NCBI GenBank assembly: GCA_039190275.1
Contig: JBCCYF010000048.1
Span: 1 to 30,385, forward strand
DNA length: 30,385 nt
Reading direction: 5' to 3'
Source of the DNA: Halovulum sp039190275
Lineage (GTDB): Bacteria > Pseudomonadota > Alphaproteobacteria > Rhodobacterales > Rhodobacteraceae
The translations under genes were made by a program, and so were the position numbers. Shown in pieces: positions 6,405-14,983 of this stretch. The first letter of the stretch is position 1. Every line of letters begins with the position of its first letter. The notes below the pieces were generated by a model. That model made no database searches, was not told the origin of the DNA, and saw only the letters and a list, made by a program, of their open reading frames with translations.

Positions 6405-7408
6405 GTGTATTTGAACGCTATCTGTCGATTTGGATCGCATCGGCTATGGTGGCCGGTATCGTGTTGGGCAGCCTTTTGCCCCGGCTGATCCAATTGATCG
6501 CGGCAAGCGAGGTCGCAGGCGTCAACCTTGTGGTGGCGGTGCTGATCTGGGCCATGGTCTATCCGATGATGGTCGGCGTCGACCCGGGGTCCCTGAAACA
6601 GGTCGCGCGGCAACCCAAGGGCCTCGCCATAACGTTAACCATGAACTGGCTCATCAAGCCCTTTACGATGGCCGCCCTGGCCGTTTTGTTTTTCGAAGTC
6701 GTGTTTGCCGATTGGATCGAACCACAGGATGCGCAGCAATATATCGCGGGCCTGATCCTGTTGGGCGCAGCACCCTGTACAGCCATGGTCTTTGTCTGGT
6801 CACAACTGACCAGCGGCGATGAAAACTACACTTTGGTACAGGTGTCGGTAAATGACCTGGTGATGGTCTTTGCCTTTGCACCGATCGTTGCGTTTCTACT
6901 GGGGCTCACCGACATCATCGTCCCGTGGGAGACGCTGGTCCTGTCGGTCGTTCTGTTTGTCGCATTGCCGCTGGCGGCCGGGATCTGGACCCGCAAGACG
7001 TTGCGGACACCTGCCCGCATTGACGCGTTCACTGCGCGGGCAAAACCCTGGTCCGTGATCGGCCTGATCGCCACGGTCGTGATCCTGTTCGGACTTCAGG
7101 GCCAGGTGATCCTGGAGCGGCCATTTGTCATCGCGATGATCGCCGTTCCCATCCTGATCCAATCCTACGGGATCTTCGCAGTCGCCTATGCCGCAGCCTT
7201 TGTCATGAAAGTACCGCACCGGATCGCGGCACCCTGTGCGCTGATCGGGACATCCAACTTTTTTGAACTCGCAGTGGCGGTGGCCATCAGTTTGTTCGGA
7301 CTGAATTCCGGCGCAGCGCTTGCGACGGTGGTGGGGGTACTGGTTGAAGTTCCGGTGATGTTGTCGCTGGTCGCCTTTGCAAACCGCACGCGGGTCCGTT
7401 TTGCATAG
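6401..7408 (+). CDS. acr3: Arsenite efflux permease, ACR3 family
   Basis: A 335-residue inner-membrane transporter of about 10 segments that pumps arsenite out using the proton gradient. It has the ACR3 landmarks: WAMVYPMMVGVD, MNWLIKPFTMA, and GAAPCTAMVFVWSQL with the conserved cysteine at residue 126, followed by VSVNDLVMVFAFAPI. The start at 6401 overlaps the arsJ stop by four bases (ATGA), giving tight coupling; the open frame reaching further upstream is a shadow of arsJ. It is the last gene of the operon and stops only 7 bases from the 3' end of the convergent E1 gene. Confidence 0.95.
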   Translation: MSVFERYLSIWIASAMVAGIVLGSLLPRLIQLIAASEVAGVNLVVAVLIWAMVYPMMVGVDPGSLKQVARQPKGLAITLTMNWLIKPFTMAALAVLFFEVVFADWIEPQDAQQYIAGLILLGAAPCTAMVFVWSQLTSGDENYTLVQVSVNDLVMVFAFAPIVAFLLGLTDIIVPWETLVLSVVLFVALPLAAGIWTRKTLRTPARIDAFTARAKPWSVIGLIATVVILFGLQGQVILERPFVIAMIAVPILIQSYGIFAVAYAAAFVMKVPHRIAAPCALIGTSNFFELAVAVAISLFGLNSGAALATVVGVLVEVPVMLSLVAFANRTRVRFA

Positions 7409-7415
7409 CCGTGGC

Positions 7416-9605
7416 TCAGGTCTGACCGCCACACAGTTCAAGTGCCGCAGCCACGATGCCAGGAACCGAGGGAAGTGACACCGCATAGGCGGGGCCCGTC
7501 GCGATAAAGCAATCCTCGGCGGTGACCCGGTCAACGGATCGCGCCCCAGACCCGGCAAACAAGGTGACCAGCGCCTCGGACTGGCTGCCAGTGCGGCGAC
7601 ACTCATCCACGATCAGGACGGCATCACAGCCGTCAGTTGCCGACAAAAGCTGCGCCTGCGGCAACGGGGCAATCCAGCGGAGGTCGACCACCCGCGCGGC
7701 CACGCCCCTGGTGTCGAGCCGTTGGGTTGCCTGCATCGAAAGATGCACGCCGTTGCCATAGGTGACGATGGCAAGGTCGGTGCCATCGCCGTGGATCGCA
7801 ACCTCGCCCAGCGGTATGCGTTTGTCGGGCGGCGGGTAGACCCGCATCCACTGCCCGTCGCCATCCGCATGCAGGTCCCGCATTGGATAAAGGGCAATCG
7901 GTTCAACGAACACCACAACGCGCTGCTCTTGATGGGCCAGGCGCACGGCCTCGCGCAGCATCATTGCGGCATCGGCGCCGTTGGAGGGGCAGGCGATCAC
8001 GATCCCGGGTATATCGCGTAGAACCGCAATGGAATTGTCGTTGTGAAAATGCCCGCCGAACCCTTTCTGATATGCCAACCCCGCGATCCTGAGCACCATT
8101 GGATTTGCGAACTGGCCGTTGGAAAAGAAGCTGAGCGTCGCCGCCTCGCCGCGCAGTTGGTCCTCGGCGTTGTGCAGATAGGCCAGGAACTGGATCTCGG
8201 GGATCGGCACGAAACCATTGTGGGCAAGGCCGATGGCCAGCCCCAGGATGGACTGCTCGTCCAGCAGGGTATCGATCACTCGGTCCGCCCCAAACCGCGC
8301 CTGTAGTTTCTGCGTGGCCCCGTAGACACCGCCCTTGCGACCGACGTCCTGCCCGGCAACGATGACTTCGGGGTGCTCCAGCATGATGTCCGTCAGGGCC
8401 CAGCCGATCAGCCTGTTCATGGTTTGGGGCGCGTCCATAGCGCGCAGATCGCTGCCCAACACCGTCTCACGCTCGTGCGGCGCAGGCCTGTTACGGGGCG
8501 AGGTTGCGCGTCCGGGCGGGATCAGACTGGCGGATACTTCGGCATAGCTTTCCAGATGCGGTTCCTGCACCACCTCCCGCGCGATCCGGGCGCAGAGTTC
8601 GCCGGCGTCGGCATAGATGTCGAGAACATCTTCGGGACGGCATGCGCCCGACCCGATCAGCAGACGTGCGCTGTGTAACAGCGGGTCATTTGCCTCATCA
8701 GCCTCGATGGCGCGGTTGTCGCGATAGCTTGCCTCGACATCCGAACCCGCATGCCCATGCAACCGCACGGTGCGCAGATGCAGGAAGACCGGTTTACGCA
8801 ACCGCCGCACCTGATCTATGGCCTGATGCGATCTTTCCAGTGTCTGTGCAACATCTAGCCCGTCACAGGTCAGGTACGTCAGCCCAGCACGGTGGCTGAA
8901 GCTCGCGGCAATCCAGCCGTTCGGTGTAGGGGTTGAGATCCCGATACCGTTGTCCTCGCATACAAACAGTATCGGCATCGGGACCGATTGGTAGCTTGTC
9001 CAGCATGCCGTGTTGATCGCGCCCTGCGCCGTCGAATGGTTCGCCGAGGCATCACCAAAGGCGCAAATGACAATGCTATCGTCCGGCAGCGCCTTGTGCT
9101 GGGGTGGATTTCGGCGGGCCAGACCGATCGAATAGGCCGCGCCGACCGCCTTGGGCAGATGGCTGGCTATGGTTGAGGTCTGGGGCGGGATATTGAGCGC
9201 CTTGGAGCCCAGAACCTTGTGACGTCCACCGGATATCGGATCCAGAGAGGATGCGGCGAAACTGAGCAGGATATCCCGGACCGGATCTTGTCCTGGAACC
9301 TGCGCTGCGCGCGAGATTTGAAAGGCGGCATCCCGGTAGTGAAGAAACGCCATATCGGTGGGACGGGCGGCGTGCGCCAGCGCCGCCATCCCCTCATGTC
9401 CGCTTGACCCTATGGTGTAGTAGCCTTGCCCCGCCTTTTGCATCGCGCGGCTGGTCCGGTCCAGCTGACGCGAGAGGCATTGGTCCCGAAACAACGACCG
9501 CAGGATTTCAGGGTCGACCGATGCGTCGGACTCAAGTCCAGGTGGGAATGACCCACTGCGGACACGCCGAAGGAAATTTTCGTGAACAATGGTCGCGCGA
9601 TCCAT
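7416..9605 (-). CDS. 2-oxoacid dehydrogenase E1, alpha and beta subunits in one chain
   Basis: A 729-residue thiamine-diphosphate enzyme joining E1-alpha (residues 1 to about 350) and E1-beta (about 390-729). The alpha half has YYTIGSSGHEGMAALAHA, FLHYRDAAFQ and the ThDP motif beginning GDASANHSTAQGAINTA and ending at CEDN. The beta half has GWALTDIMLEHPEVIVAGQDVG, DTLLDEQSILGLAIG and VVDLRWIAPLP. This layout matches the branched-chain 2-oxoacid class, which converts oxoacids to acyl groups on an E2 lipoyl domain. No E2 or E3 gene is in the window, so the complex partner and exact substrate are unknown. A TGAGG site precedes the ATG. It converges on acr3 and lies 206 bases downstream of an SDR gene on the same strand. 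Confidence 0.88.
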   Translation of the reverse strand: MDRATIVHENFLRRVRSGSFPPGLESDASVDPEILRSLFRDQCLSRQLDRTSRAMQKAGQGYYTIGSSGHEGMAALAHAARPTDMAFLHYRDAAFQISRAAQVPGQDPVRDILLSFAASSLDPISGGRHKVLGSKALNIPPQTSTIASHLPKAVGAAYSIGLARRNPPQHKALPDDSIVICAFGDASANHSTAQGAINTACWTSYQSVPMPILFVCEDNGIGISTPTPNGWIAASFSHRAGLTYLTCDGLDVAQTLERSHQAIDQVRRLRKPVFLHLRTVRLHGHAGSDVEASYRDNRAIEADEANDPLLHSARLLIGSGACRPEDVLDIYADAGELCARIAREVVQEPHLESYAEVSASLIPPGRATSPRNRPAPHERETVLGSDLRAMDAPQTMNRLIGWALTDIMLEHPEVIVAGQDVGRKGGVYGATQKLQARFGADRVIDTLLDEQSILGLAIGLAHNGFVPIPEIQFLAYLHNAEDQLRGEAATLSFFSNGQFANPMVLRIAGLAYQKGFGGHFHNDNSIAVLRDIPGIVIACPSNGADAAMMLREAVRLAHQEQRVVVFVEPIALYPMRDLHADGDGQWMRVYPPPDKRIPLGEVAIHGDGTDLAIVTYGNGVHLSMQATQRLDTRGVAARVVDLRWIAPLPQAQLLSATDGCDAVLIVDECRRTGSQSEALVTLFAGSGARSVDRVTAEDCFIATGPAYAVSLPSVPGIVAAALELCGGQT

Positions 9606-9811
9606 ACTGCCTCAGCCCTGAGTTCGTCATCCTTGGACCCGGAAACAAATCGCTGCATGTTCTGAAAGACATTCGATCCGACGGCAGCCCAAAATACGCC
9701 GAGTGCAGGTTAGACAGTTTTCAGCCGGTGTCGAGGCCACCCGCCGCATGCCCAAAGTACGCCTCCACAGCAGTACTTGCGCCGCGATGGCAGTATCGAT
9801 GCCCGACTTCC

Positions 9812-10564
9812 CTATCGCGGCGCCATGCGTAGGGCGCCATCAAGGCGCAAGACCGAGCCATTCAGCGTTTTGTTCTCAAATATATGCCGGACAAGGCCGG
9901 CAAAGTCGGCCGGATCGGCAAGACGCGGGGGAAATGGTATTGTGGCTGCCAGCGACTGGCGCACCTCTTCCGGCAGCCCGGCCACCATGGGCGTCTCGAA
10001 TATTCCTGGGGCAATCGATACGACCCGGATGCCGAGTGATGCAAGGTCGCGCGCGGCCGGGAGGGTCATTGCAGCCACTGCGCCCTTTGATGCGGCATAG
10101 GCGATCTGCCCTATCTGTCCCTCATATGCGGCGATGGAGGCCGTGGTCACAATAACGCCGCGCTGTCCGGTCTCGTCCGGTGTATTCCGAGACATCAGGT
10201 GCGCGGCGCTGCGCATCAGATTGAAGGTTCCGATCACATTGACCTTCATCACTTCTAAAAACAGCTCTGCATCATGCGGGCCGCTTCGCCCTGCGAGTTT
10301 GGCGCCAGGGGCGATGCCCGCGCAGCAGACACAACCGTGAATGCTGCCCATATCGGAAACCACCTTCTCGGCGGTCTCGGCGACAGCATCCGCATCGGAC
10401 ACATCGCACACGTAGCCTGTGGCCCCTTTCGGTCGATGTTCCTCCGGGATCTGGGCCAGATCGAAACCGGCCACCCGCACTCCGTCCGATGCCAGTGCCT
10501 GCATCACTGCCGCCCCCAGACCGGATGCTGCACCGCTGACGATGATCGCTCCATCCGTTTTCAT
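9812..10564 (-). CDS. Short-chain dehydrogenase, 3-hydroxyacyl-CoA dehydrogenase-like
   Basis: A 250-residue classical SDR. The Rossmann NAD motif GAASGLG is at residues 11-17 and CDVSDAD follows beta-3. The catalytic set is the Ser in VTTASIAAYEGQ and YAASK. The end, HIFENKTLNGSVLRLDGALRM, resembles type-2 3-hydroxyacyl-CoA dehydrogenases (HSD17B10 group), which act in branched-chain amino-acid and short-chain fatty-acid breakdown. That would suit the neighbouring branched-chain-type E1, but the substrate is inferred. The start ATG at 10564 follows GGAGG with close spacing. It is divergent from a MarR regulator, with a 16-base palindrome in the intergenic region. Confidence 0.85.
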   Translation of the reverse strand: MKTDGAIIVSGAASGLGAAVMQALASDGVRVAGFDLAQIPEEHRPKGATGYVCDVSDADAVAETAEKVVSDMGSIHGCVCCAGIAPGAKLAGRSGPHDAELFLEVMKVNVIGTFNLMRSAAHLMSRNTPDETGQRGVIVTTASIAAYEGQIGQIAYAASKGAVAAMTLPAARDLASLGIRVVSIAPGIFETPMVAGLPEEVRQSLAATIPFPPRLADPADFAGLVRHIFENKTLNGSVLRLDGALRMAPR

Positions 10565-10604
10565 AATGGCCTCCCCAAACCCAAATCGCTATCGGTCTCT
10601 AGAC

Positions 10605-10620
10605 CAAACGGCACCGTTTG
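10605..10620. promoter_or_regulatory. 16-bp inverted repeat, candidate operator between SDR and marR
   Basis: CAAACGG and CCGTTTG are perfect 7-base arms around the two-base centre CA. A smaller repeat GGTCT-CT-AGACC touches it at 10594-10605. It lies 41-56 bases upstream of the SDR start, where a repressor would cover the promoter. The size and symmetry fit MarR or TetR dimers, so the divergent MarR gene is the obvious candidate regulator, but nothing in the sequence proves it. Confidence 0.5.
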
Positions 10621-10794
10621 CCGCAAGCCATACTGGCCTTCGCGCTACATAGCGTTCAGTGAAAGACAATCGGGGCCATTGCACCACCTGCCGCGCCGGT
10701 AACACAATGCCATGACATCGCTTTGTTGTGCCGCGTTGCGCATGCTGGGGGCCGGGAGTAGGTTAGGCCCGCTGTTAAACGGAGGTTGCGTCTA

Positions 10795-11232
10795 GTGTCG
10801 GCTAAATCTGTCATTACGGATGATGTCGAGATTGCTCATCTTGTCGACCGCTTCATGCGGTACATACATGCCGACATCCACCGAAAAGCGCATATCTTCG
10901 ATACTGAGAAGGTTGGCCCCACTGGCGTCATCATCCTTATGACACTGGCGGATCTTGAGCCCACTCCCATGCATGAGCTGGTCCGGCATCTGGCGCGCGA
11001 TAAATCGCAGATCACCCGCGCTCTGCAGGCCTTGGACAAAACAGGTATGATCAACAGGGCCAGTTCGCTTGATGACGGGCGTGTCTGTGTTCTCAGCCTG
11101 TCTCACAAGGGCCGCCAGGTCGTGGACAGCCTGAGACGCGTAATGGCTGATACGATTGGCACGCTGCTTGCGCCGCTCGACCCGGCCGAGCGCGATACGC
11201 TCAAAGGTCTTCTGAGAAAGAGCATCGGGTGA
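10795..11232 (+). CDS. MarR-family transcriptional regulator
   Basis: A 145-residue winged-helix protein. N-terminal dimerisation helices come first, then the recognition region MHELVRHLARDKSQITRALQALDKTGMI. The wing carries the MarR DxR signature (SSLDDGRVCVLSLSHKG), and a C-terminal helix is involved in dimerisation. The GTG at 10795 is chosen because GGAGG at 10781-10785 stands 9 bases upstream; a TTG at 10786 would abut the ribosome site. It is divergent from the SDR gene and probably controls it, and perhaps the E1 gene beyond. The ligand is unknown; an acyl-CoA or aromatic acid would be typical for the family. Confidence 0.88.
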   Translation: MSAKSVITDDVEIAHLVDRFMRYIHADIHRKAHIFDTEKVGPTGVIILMTLADLEPTPMHELVRHLARDKSQITRALQALDKTGMINRASSLDDGRVCVLSLSHKGRQVVDSLRRVMADTIGTLLAPLDPAERDTLKGLLRKSIG

Positions 11233-11253
11233 TCCGCGATTGATCGTATCGCC

Positions 11254-11277
11254 CCTCCGCTGCACTGGTGCAGGAGG
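11254..11277 (+). terminator. Hairpin after marR, possible terminator
   Basis: CTGCAC (11260-11265) and GTGCAG (11268-11273) form a perfect stem, flanked by CCTC and GAGG that can extend it after a small bulge. The stem begins 21 bases after the marR stop. No T-run follows, so termination efficiency is doubtful. Between here and 11498 nothing else gene-like is seen. Confidence 0.35.
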
Positions 11278-11498
11278 ACGCGGAACAGGCGCAAGCCCTC
11301 GTACGCGTACGCAGATCCGACAATCGAGTGCCTTTGGACTGCAAACCGTCAATGGAGTCTGGGAACAGCATCCCGGAAACGCCCGTCCTTACATACGAGC
11401 GGGCCCATAGTTACATGACTGAGCGCTTGGCTATGTTGGTCTAGCGGAGCGAAAACTGATTTGCTGTGCTGCGTGACAAACTGTCCGTTCTCCCTCAT

Positions 11499-12560
11499 TC
11501 ATACCGCGGGTCTGTGGGTCAGGTTCTTATGTTTTTCGGTTTCGGGTTTGGCACTCGCTTCGGGCACGGTTGCCTCAAACTGATCACGCGTTCGGCCCCT
11601 TTTTTGTGGGCGTTCTGTCCCCGAGTGAAAACTGCGGTGTGACGGTGTTGTCGTCATTCGGTCAAAGCACCCGTTTTCGTCGAGCCTCATCGAGGCCGTG
11701 GCACCTCTCTTCGTCCGACGACTGATCGCCTGGACCGCCATTGAATGAGCGGATCAAGGCGGTCTGCTTTGGTTTGCCGGGGTGAAGTGCAGCCGATCCC
11801 GGTGGTCCATTTCGCCCGTTTCAGTGTGGTACGATCGGTGAACGCGGTTCCGTTTTAGCTGATGAAGCTGAAAGGCTTGGTATTGATGCGAATATGCGCA
11901 TCCAGTTTGCGAACTTCGCGCTCCTTTACCGCCCAATCGTCGCCTGGCAACAGGTTTCGTTTCGGGGCAAAGGCGATGGGGCGTTACTTGGTTCAAGATC
12001 ATCCACTTGCGGTCCGGCACAACGTCGATCCGATCTGACCACATCGGCAAAGCCTGGTACCGGTAGCCGTTACTTGCGCTCTGATCTCAGAAGTGTCTCT
12101 TTATTGGGATAGTGCGCCACGATACCCTGCCGGGCACCGGGACGGTTCCTCGGGTCGGACCGTTTGTGGATTGGCACCAACAAACAGATCGCAATGCCAG
12201 GCGTTGCTTGATGCCGCCACGCTGCACCGCCCCAAGCATTTCCCCTCGCTGCTCATCCGGTTGCTGCTGCGCTTGAACCGATTGCGCCCCAATAGCGCAT
12301 CGTCGGCCGTTGCTCTGCAGGTCCTTCAGCACGGCGTTGTTTCGTATCGTATCGGCCAGCAACCGCTTGAGCTGGGTATCCCCGCCTACTCACGGTCTCA
12401 TCCTACCAAGTTGAACAGTTTCATGCCTGCCGGTTCCGATTTGCGCGTTCAAAGCATGCTCTGAATTCGCCGGTGCCTCGAGTAGCCCTCCGCCATAGGA
12501 GTGTTTGCGTCCTGCTTCTTGATCACCGCACTGCCAGGTGATTGCTGCAAAACGGCTCGT
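11499..12560 (-). pseudogene. Decayed IS3-family insertion sequence (orfA and orfB relic)
   Basis: No intact ORF exists here, but minus-strand frames piece together an IS3-type transposase. Near 12560-12443, IKKQDANTPMAEGYSRH resembles the OrfA helix-turn-helix region. Near 12362-12300, LLADTIRNNAVLKDL matches the OrfA leucine-zipper tail (family form LLADxMLDNAxLKDLL). Near 11840-11780, NGTAFTDRTTLKRAKW matches the second-Asp region of the DDE core, the Asp codon being a stop. From about 11784, PGKPKQTALIRSFNGG, then LDEARRK, DDNTV and FSLGDRTP match the family segment around the last catalytic Glu, which is Arg here. The end near 11499 (KPETEKHKNLTHRPAV) matches the C-terminal tail. At least three frameshifts and several stops separate the pieces. 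No clear terminal repeats were found, so the edges are approximate. Confidence 0.75.
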
Positions 12561-12838
12561 TTGCCTACGTTTGTTCTGTCAGGAGGCGGAGCACTCTCCG
12601 TATCAGAGCGAGGTATCATTCGAAAAGACGGCAAGGCTCCATTATCTGGAGTCACGAGGTAGAATGAGCCAATATAGGATCTCATTGCATATCCAGCCGA
12701 CCTATCGTGTGTTTATCTGCCGGCTGGCTCAACGTTCTTGGGCCGTTTGGACACGGGTCCAGCATTCCGCATTGGACTGGCGGTCTTGCTGGGTGGTTCG
12801 GCAAGGCGTCGGCCAAGCAATTGCTACTACCAGATGCA
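12561..12838. other. Gene-free stretch between IS relic and flgI
   Basis: Downstream of the flgI stop there is a 37-codon frame on the minus strand that overlaps it as TGATG. It has no recognisable similarity and ends in ordinary sequence. It may be the stump of a flagellar-operon gene or chance. No tRNA, hairpin with T-run or promoter was recognised here. Confidence 0.4.
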
Positions 12839-13969
12839 TCATTGGACGACGAATTCAGCATGCAGCGCACCTGCAGCTTTGATCGCCTTAAGGATATCAA
12901 TCATTTCACGGGGACTGACGCCCAACGCATTCAAACCTTCGATAACCTGGGGCAAGGATACCGAGTCTTCAACCAACGCCAGTCCAGCGGTCCCATCTTC
13001 GACGAGTTCAACCTCTGTACGCGGAAGGATAATCGGTGCGCCATTTGGGGCGAACGGGTTGGGTTGCACGGCCAGCGGTTCCTCCTGAACACGAAGGGTG
13101 AGGTTCCCCTGACTGACCGCCACCCGGCTTATCCTGACATCCTGGCCCAAGACAATCGTACCGGAGCGCTGATCAACAACAACCCTGGCTTTTTGGTCAG
13201 GCACGACTTCAATGTTCTCAATGATGCTTATTAACCTGGGCAGGTTGGGGATTTTTCCGGCACTCAGGTTCAGCCTGACCGTCCCGCTGTCCAGCATTTG
13301 CGCAATTCGCCCGGGCATTCGACGGTTAATGGCTGCCTCGATGCGTGACGCTGTTGTGAAATCCGGGTCACGCAGGGCGAGACGCATTTCATGCAGATCA
13401 TTGAGTTCAAAGTCGATCTCGCGTTCGATCCGTGCACCGGACGGAATTTGTCCTGCGGTTGGAACTCCTTCTGTAACAGTTGCGCCATCGCCCTGGGCAG
13501 TAGCGCCCCCGGCGATAACGGACCCCTGCGCCACCGCGTAGATCTGACCGTCCGCCGCATTCAGCGGGGTCATTATGAGCGTACCGCCAAGAAGCGAATC
13601 CGCGTCGCCAATGGTCGAGACCGTTACGTCGATTTTGGATCCCGCGCGGCCAAACGGAGGTAGTACGCCAGTGACGAGTACTGCGGCCACGTTTCTTGCC
13701 CGAAATTGTTCACCGGTTACGTTTATGCCCAGACGCTCAAGCAGATTGACCATGGCCTCTTCTGTAAAGGGTGCGTTTCGCAGACCGTCTCCCGTGCCGT
13801 TCAAGCCGACGACAAGGCCATATCCCACCAGATCGTTTCCGCGTACACCGTCGAATTCTACAAGGTCCTTGATGCGTGCCTCACCCGCAGATGCTGTCTG
13901 TGGGTGTGTTACCGCTGCAAGCAGGCAAATGGTGCACAGAGCACAGAGGGTGTTTCCGAGCCAGTTCAT
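12839..13969 (-). CDS. flgI: Flagellar P-ring protein FlgI
   Basis: Forms the periplasmic P-ring around the flagellar rod. The 376-residue precursor has a Sec signal peptide (LCALCTICLLAAVTHPQTASAG). Family motifs are clear: IKDLVEFDGVRGNDLVGYGLVVGLNGTGD, GSKIDVTVSTIGDADSLLGGTL, and GVSPREMIDILKAIKAAGALHAEF at the end. (Motif pieces are split here: VRGNDLVGYGLVVGLNGTGD is the best marker.) The start codon overlaps the flgL stop (TGATG), so it is the last recognised gene of the flgE-flgK-flgL-flgI unit. The IS relic lies just beyond its 3' end. Confidence 0.97.
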   Translation of the reverse strand: MNWLGNTLCALCTICLLAAVTHPQTASAGEARIKDLVEFDGVRGNDLVGYGLVVGLNGTGDGLRNAPFTEEAMVNLLERLGINVTGEQFRARNVAAVLVTGVLPPFGRAGSKIDVTVSTIGDADSLLGGTLIMTPLNAADGQIYAVAQGSVIAGGATAQGDGATVTEGVPTAGQIPSGARIEREIDFELNDLHEMRLALRDPDFTTASRIEAAINRRMPGRIAQMLDSGTVRLNLSAGKIPNLPRLISIIENIEVVPDQKARVVVDQRSGTIVLGQDVRISRVAVSQGNLTLRVQEEPLAVQPNPFAPNGAPIILPRTEVELVEDGTAGLALVEDSVSLPQVIEGLNALGVSPREMIDILKAIKAAGALHAEFVVQ

Positions 13970-14979
13970 CAGCGCAGATAGTTGGTGAGGCTTAGGTTCG
14001 AAATTCGGCCGGTGATCAAGTAGAGTGCCTCAAGCTGGCTTTCGAGCTCGGCGAGTTTCGCGGCGGCGTCGAACTGATCAACACCGATCAGATCGTTGCG
14101 TGCGGAGGCAAGCGTTGTACGCTCTGCCTCGCGCGTGTCTATTGCTTCTGCAATCTGCTCCTGCGCCTGACCGAGGGCGGCGCGAACTCCGGTTACTGCT
14201 TCCGCTGACTCCTGCAGGCGAGTACCTGCATCAACAAGGTAGCTGTTGTATGCCTCTGGATCGTTGCTAAAGCTCGCCGATCCGGCAGCGGCGACCATGA
14301 CGATGCTTTTGAGTGCTTCCCGCAACGCTGGGTCATCGGCGCGCGGCAGATATGACAGACGGTTGTCATCATCGATCGCCACGCCTGCGGCGTCAGCGTT
14401 CGATCCGGTATAGATCGTGGTCTCAAACGCACCGCCCGGCGTATCAAAATAGAGATCGATAGCGTTCTGCGCGTCCGCCGGGGTGGTGGCCCCTGCCAGC
14501 AGCGCTTGGATGTCGGACAGCAATTGGTCGGCGCTTGCAAGAGCTCCGGTATCCAGCGCGGTGCCTGAAAACAGGCTGGCACCCCCGAATTCGGTGTTCA
14601 GGCTGGAAACCATGGTCCGCAACACAGCTTCACCCGTCGCCACAAGACTGTCGCGCGAGACCGGGTCGCCCCTGCCTGCCGCACCGATAATTTCGGTTCC
14701 GAGAGTCCCGCCCCTATCTGCGACAACTTCGAGTGCGGTTTGTGCGGCGGCGGACCTCGCCTCGGCAAGGCCCAGATCCTGAAGTGCGAGATCGATGCCG
14801 GAAAGCTCGCGGTCGATGCCGAAGACCGGCGCGAGATCGCCCTGTGTAAGCGCTCGCACATCCGCGGAGACCCCGGTTGTCAGTTCGCGCGCTGTGCGAT
14901 CAATGTCAGCGCGAACCGTTTGCGACTGGCTTTGTAACCGGAGCGCCGAGGCAAGATCTGGCAGATTTGTTGTTAGCAT
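13969..14979 (-). CDS. flgL: Hook-filament junction protein FlgL
   Basis: The second junction protein (HAP3) between hook and filament, exported by the flagellar type III system without a cleaved signal. It is 336 residues long, with flagellin-like ends. The N-terminal helix has LASALRLQSQSQTVRADIDR, and the C-terminal coiled region TLASARNDLIGVDQFDAAAK runs into LESQLEALYLITGRISNLSL. The middle has the variable domain with GGASLFSGTALDTGAL. Only four bases separate it from the flgK stop, and its own stop overlaps the flgI start. Low similarity is normal for FlgL in this group; gene order supports the call. Confidence 0.92.
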   Translation of the reverse strand: MLTTNLPDLASALRLQSQSQTVRADIDRTARELTTGVSADVRALTQGDLAPVFGIDRELSGIDLALQDLGLAEARSAAAQTALEVVADRGGTLGTEIIGAAGRGDPVSRDSLVATGEAVLRTMVSSLNTEFGGASLFSGTALDTGALASADQLLSDIQALLAGATTPADAQNAIDLYFDTPGGAFETTIYTGSNADAAGVAIDDDNRLSYLPRADDPALREALKSIVMVAAAGSASFSNDPEAYNSYLVDAGTRLQESAEAVTGVRAALGQAQEQIAEAIDTREAERTTLASARNDLIGVDQFDAAAKLAELESQLEALYLITGRISNLSLTNYLR

Positions 14980-14983
14980 GGCA

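Noticed and set aside
9819..9838. GGCGCC-N8-GGCGCC hairpin considered as a terminator of the SDR gene
   Set aside because: It lies within the last codons of the gene, has no T-run, and GGCGCC is a common GC-rich word.
12449..12685. 78-residue minus-strand ORF considered as a small flagellar gene after flgI
   Set aside because: Its end matches the OrfA part of an IS3 element (IKKQDANTPMAEG), so it is treated as part of the relic.
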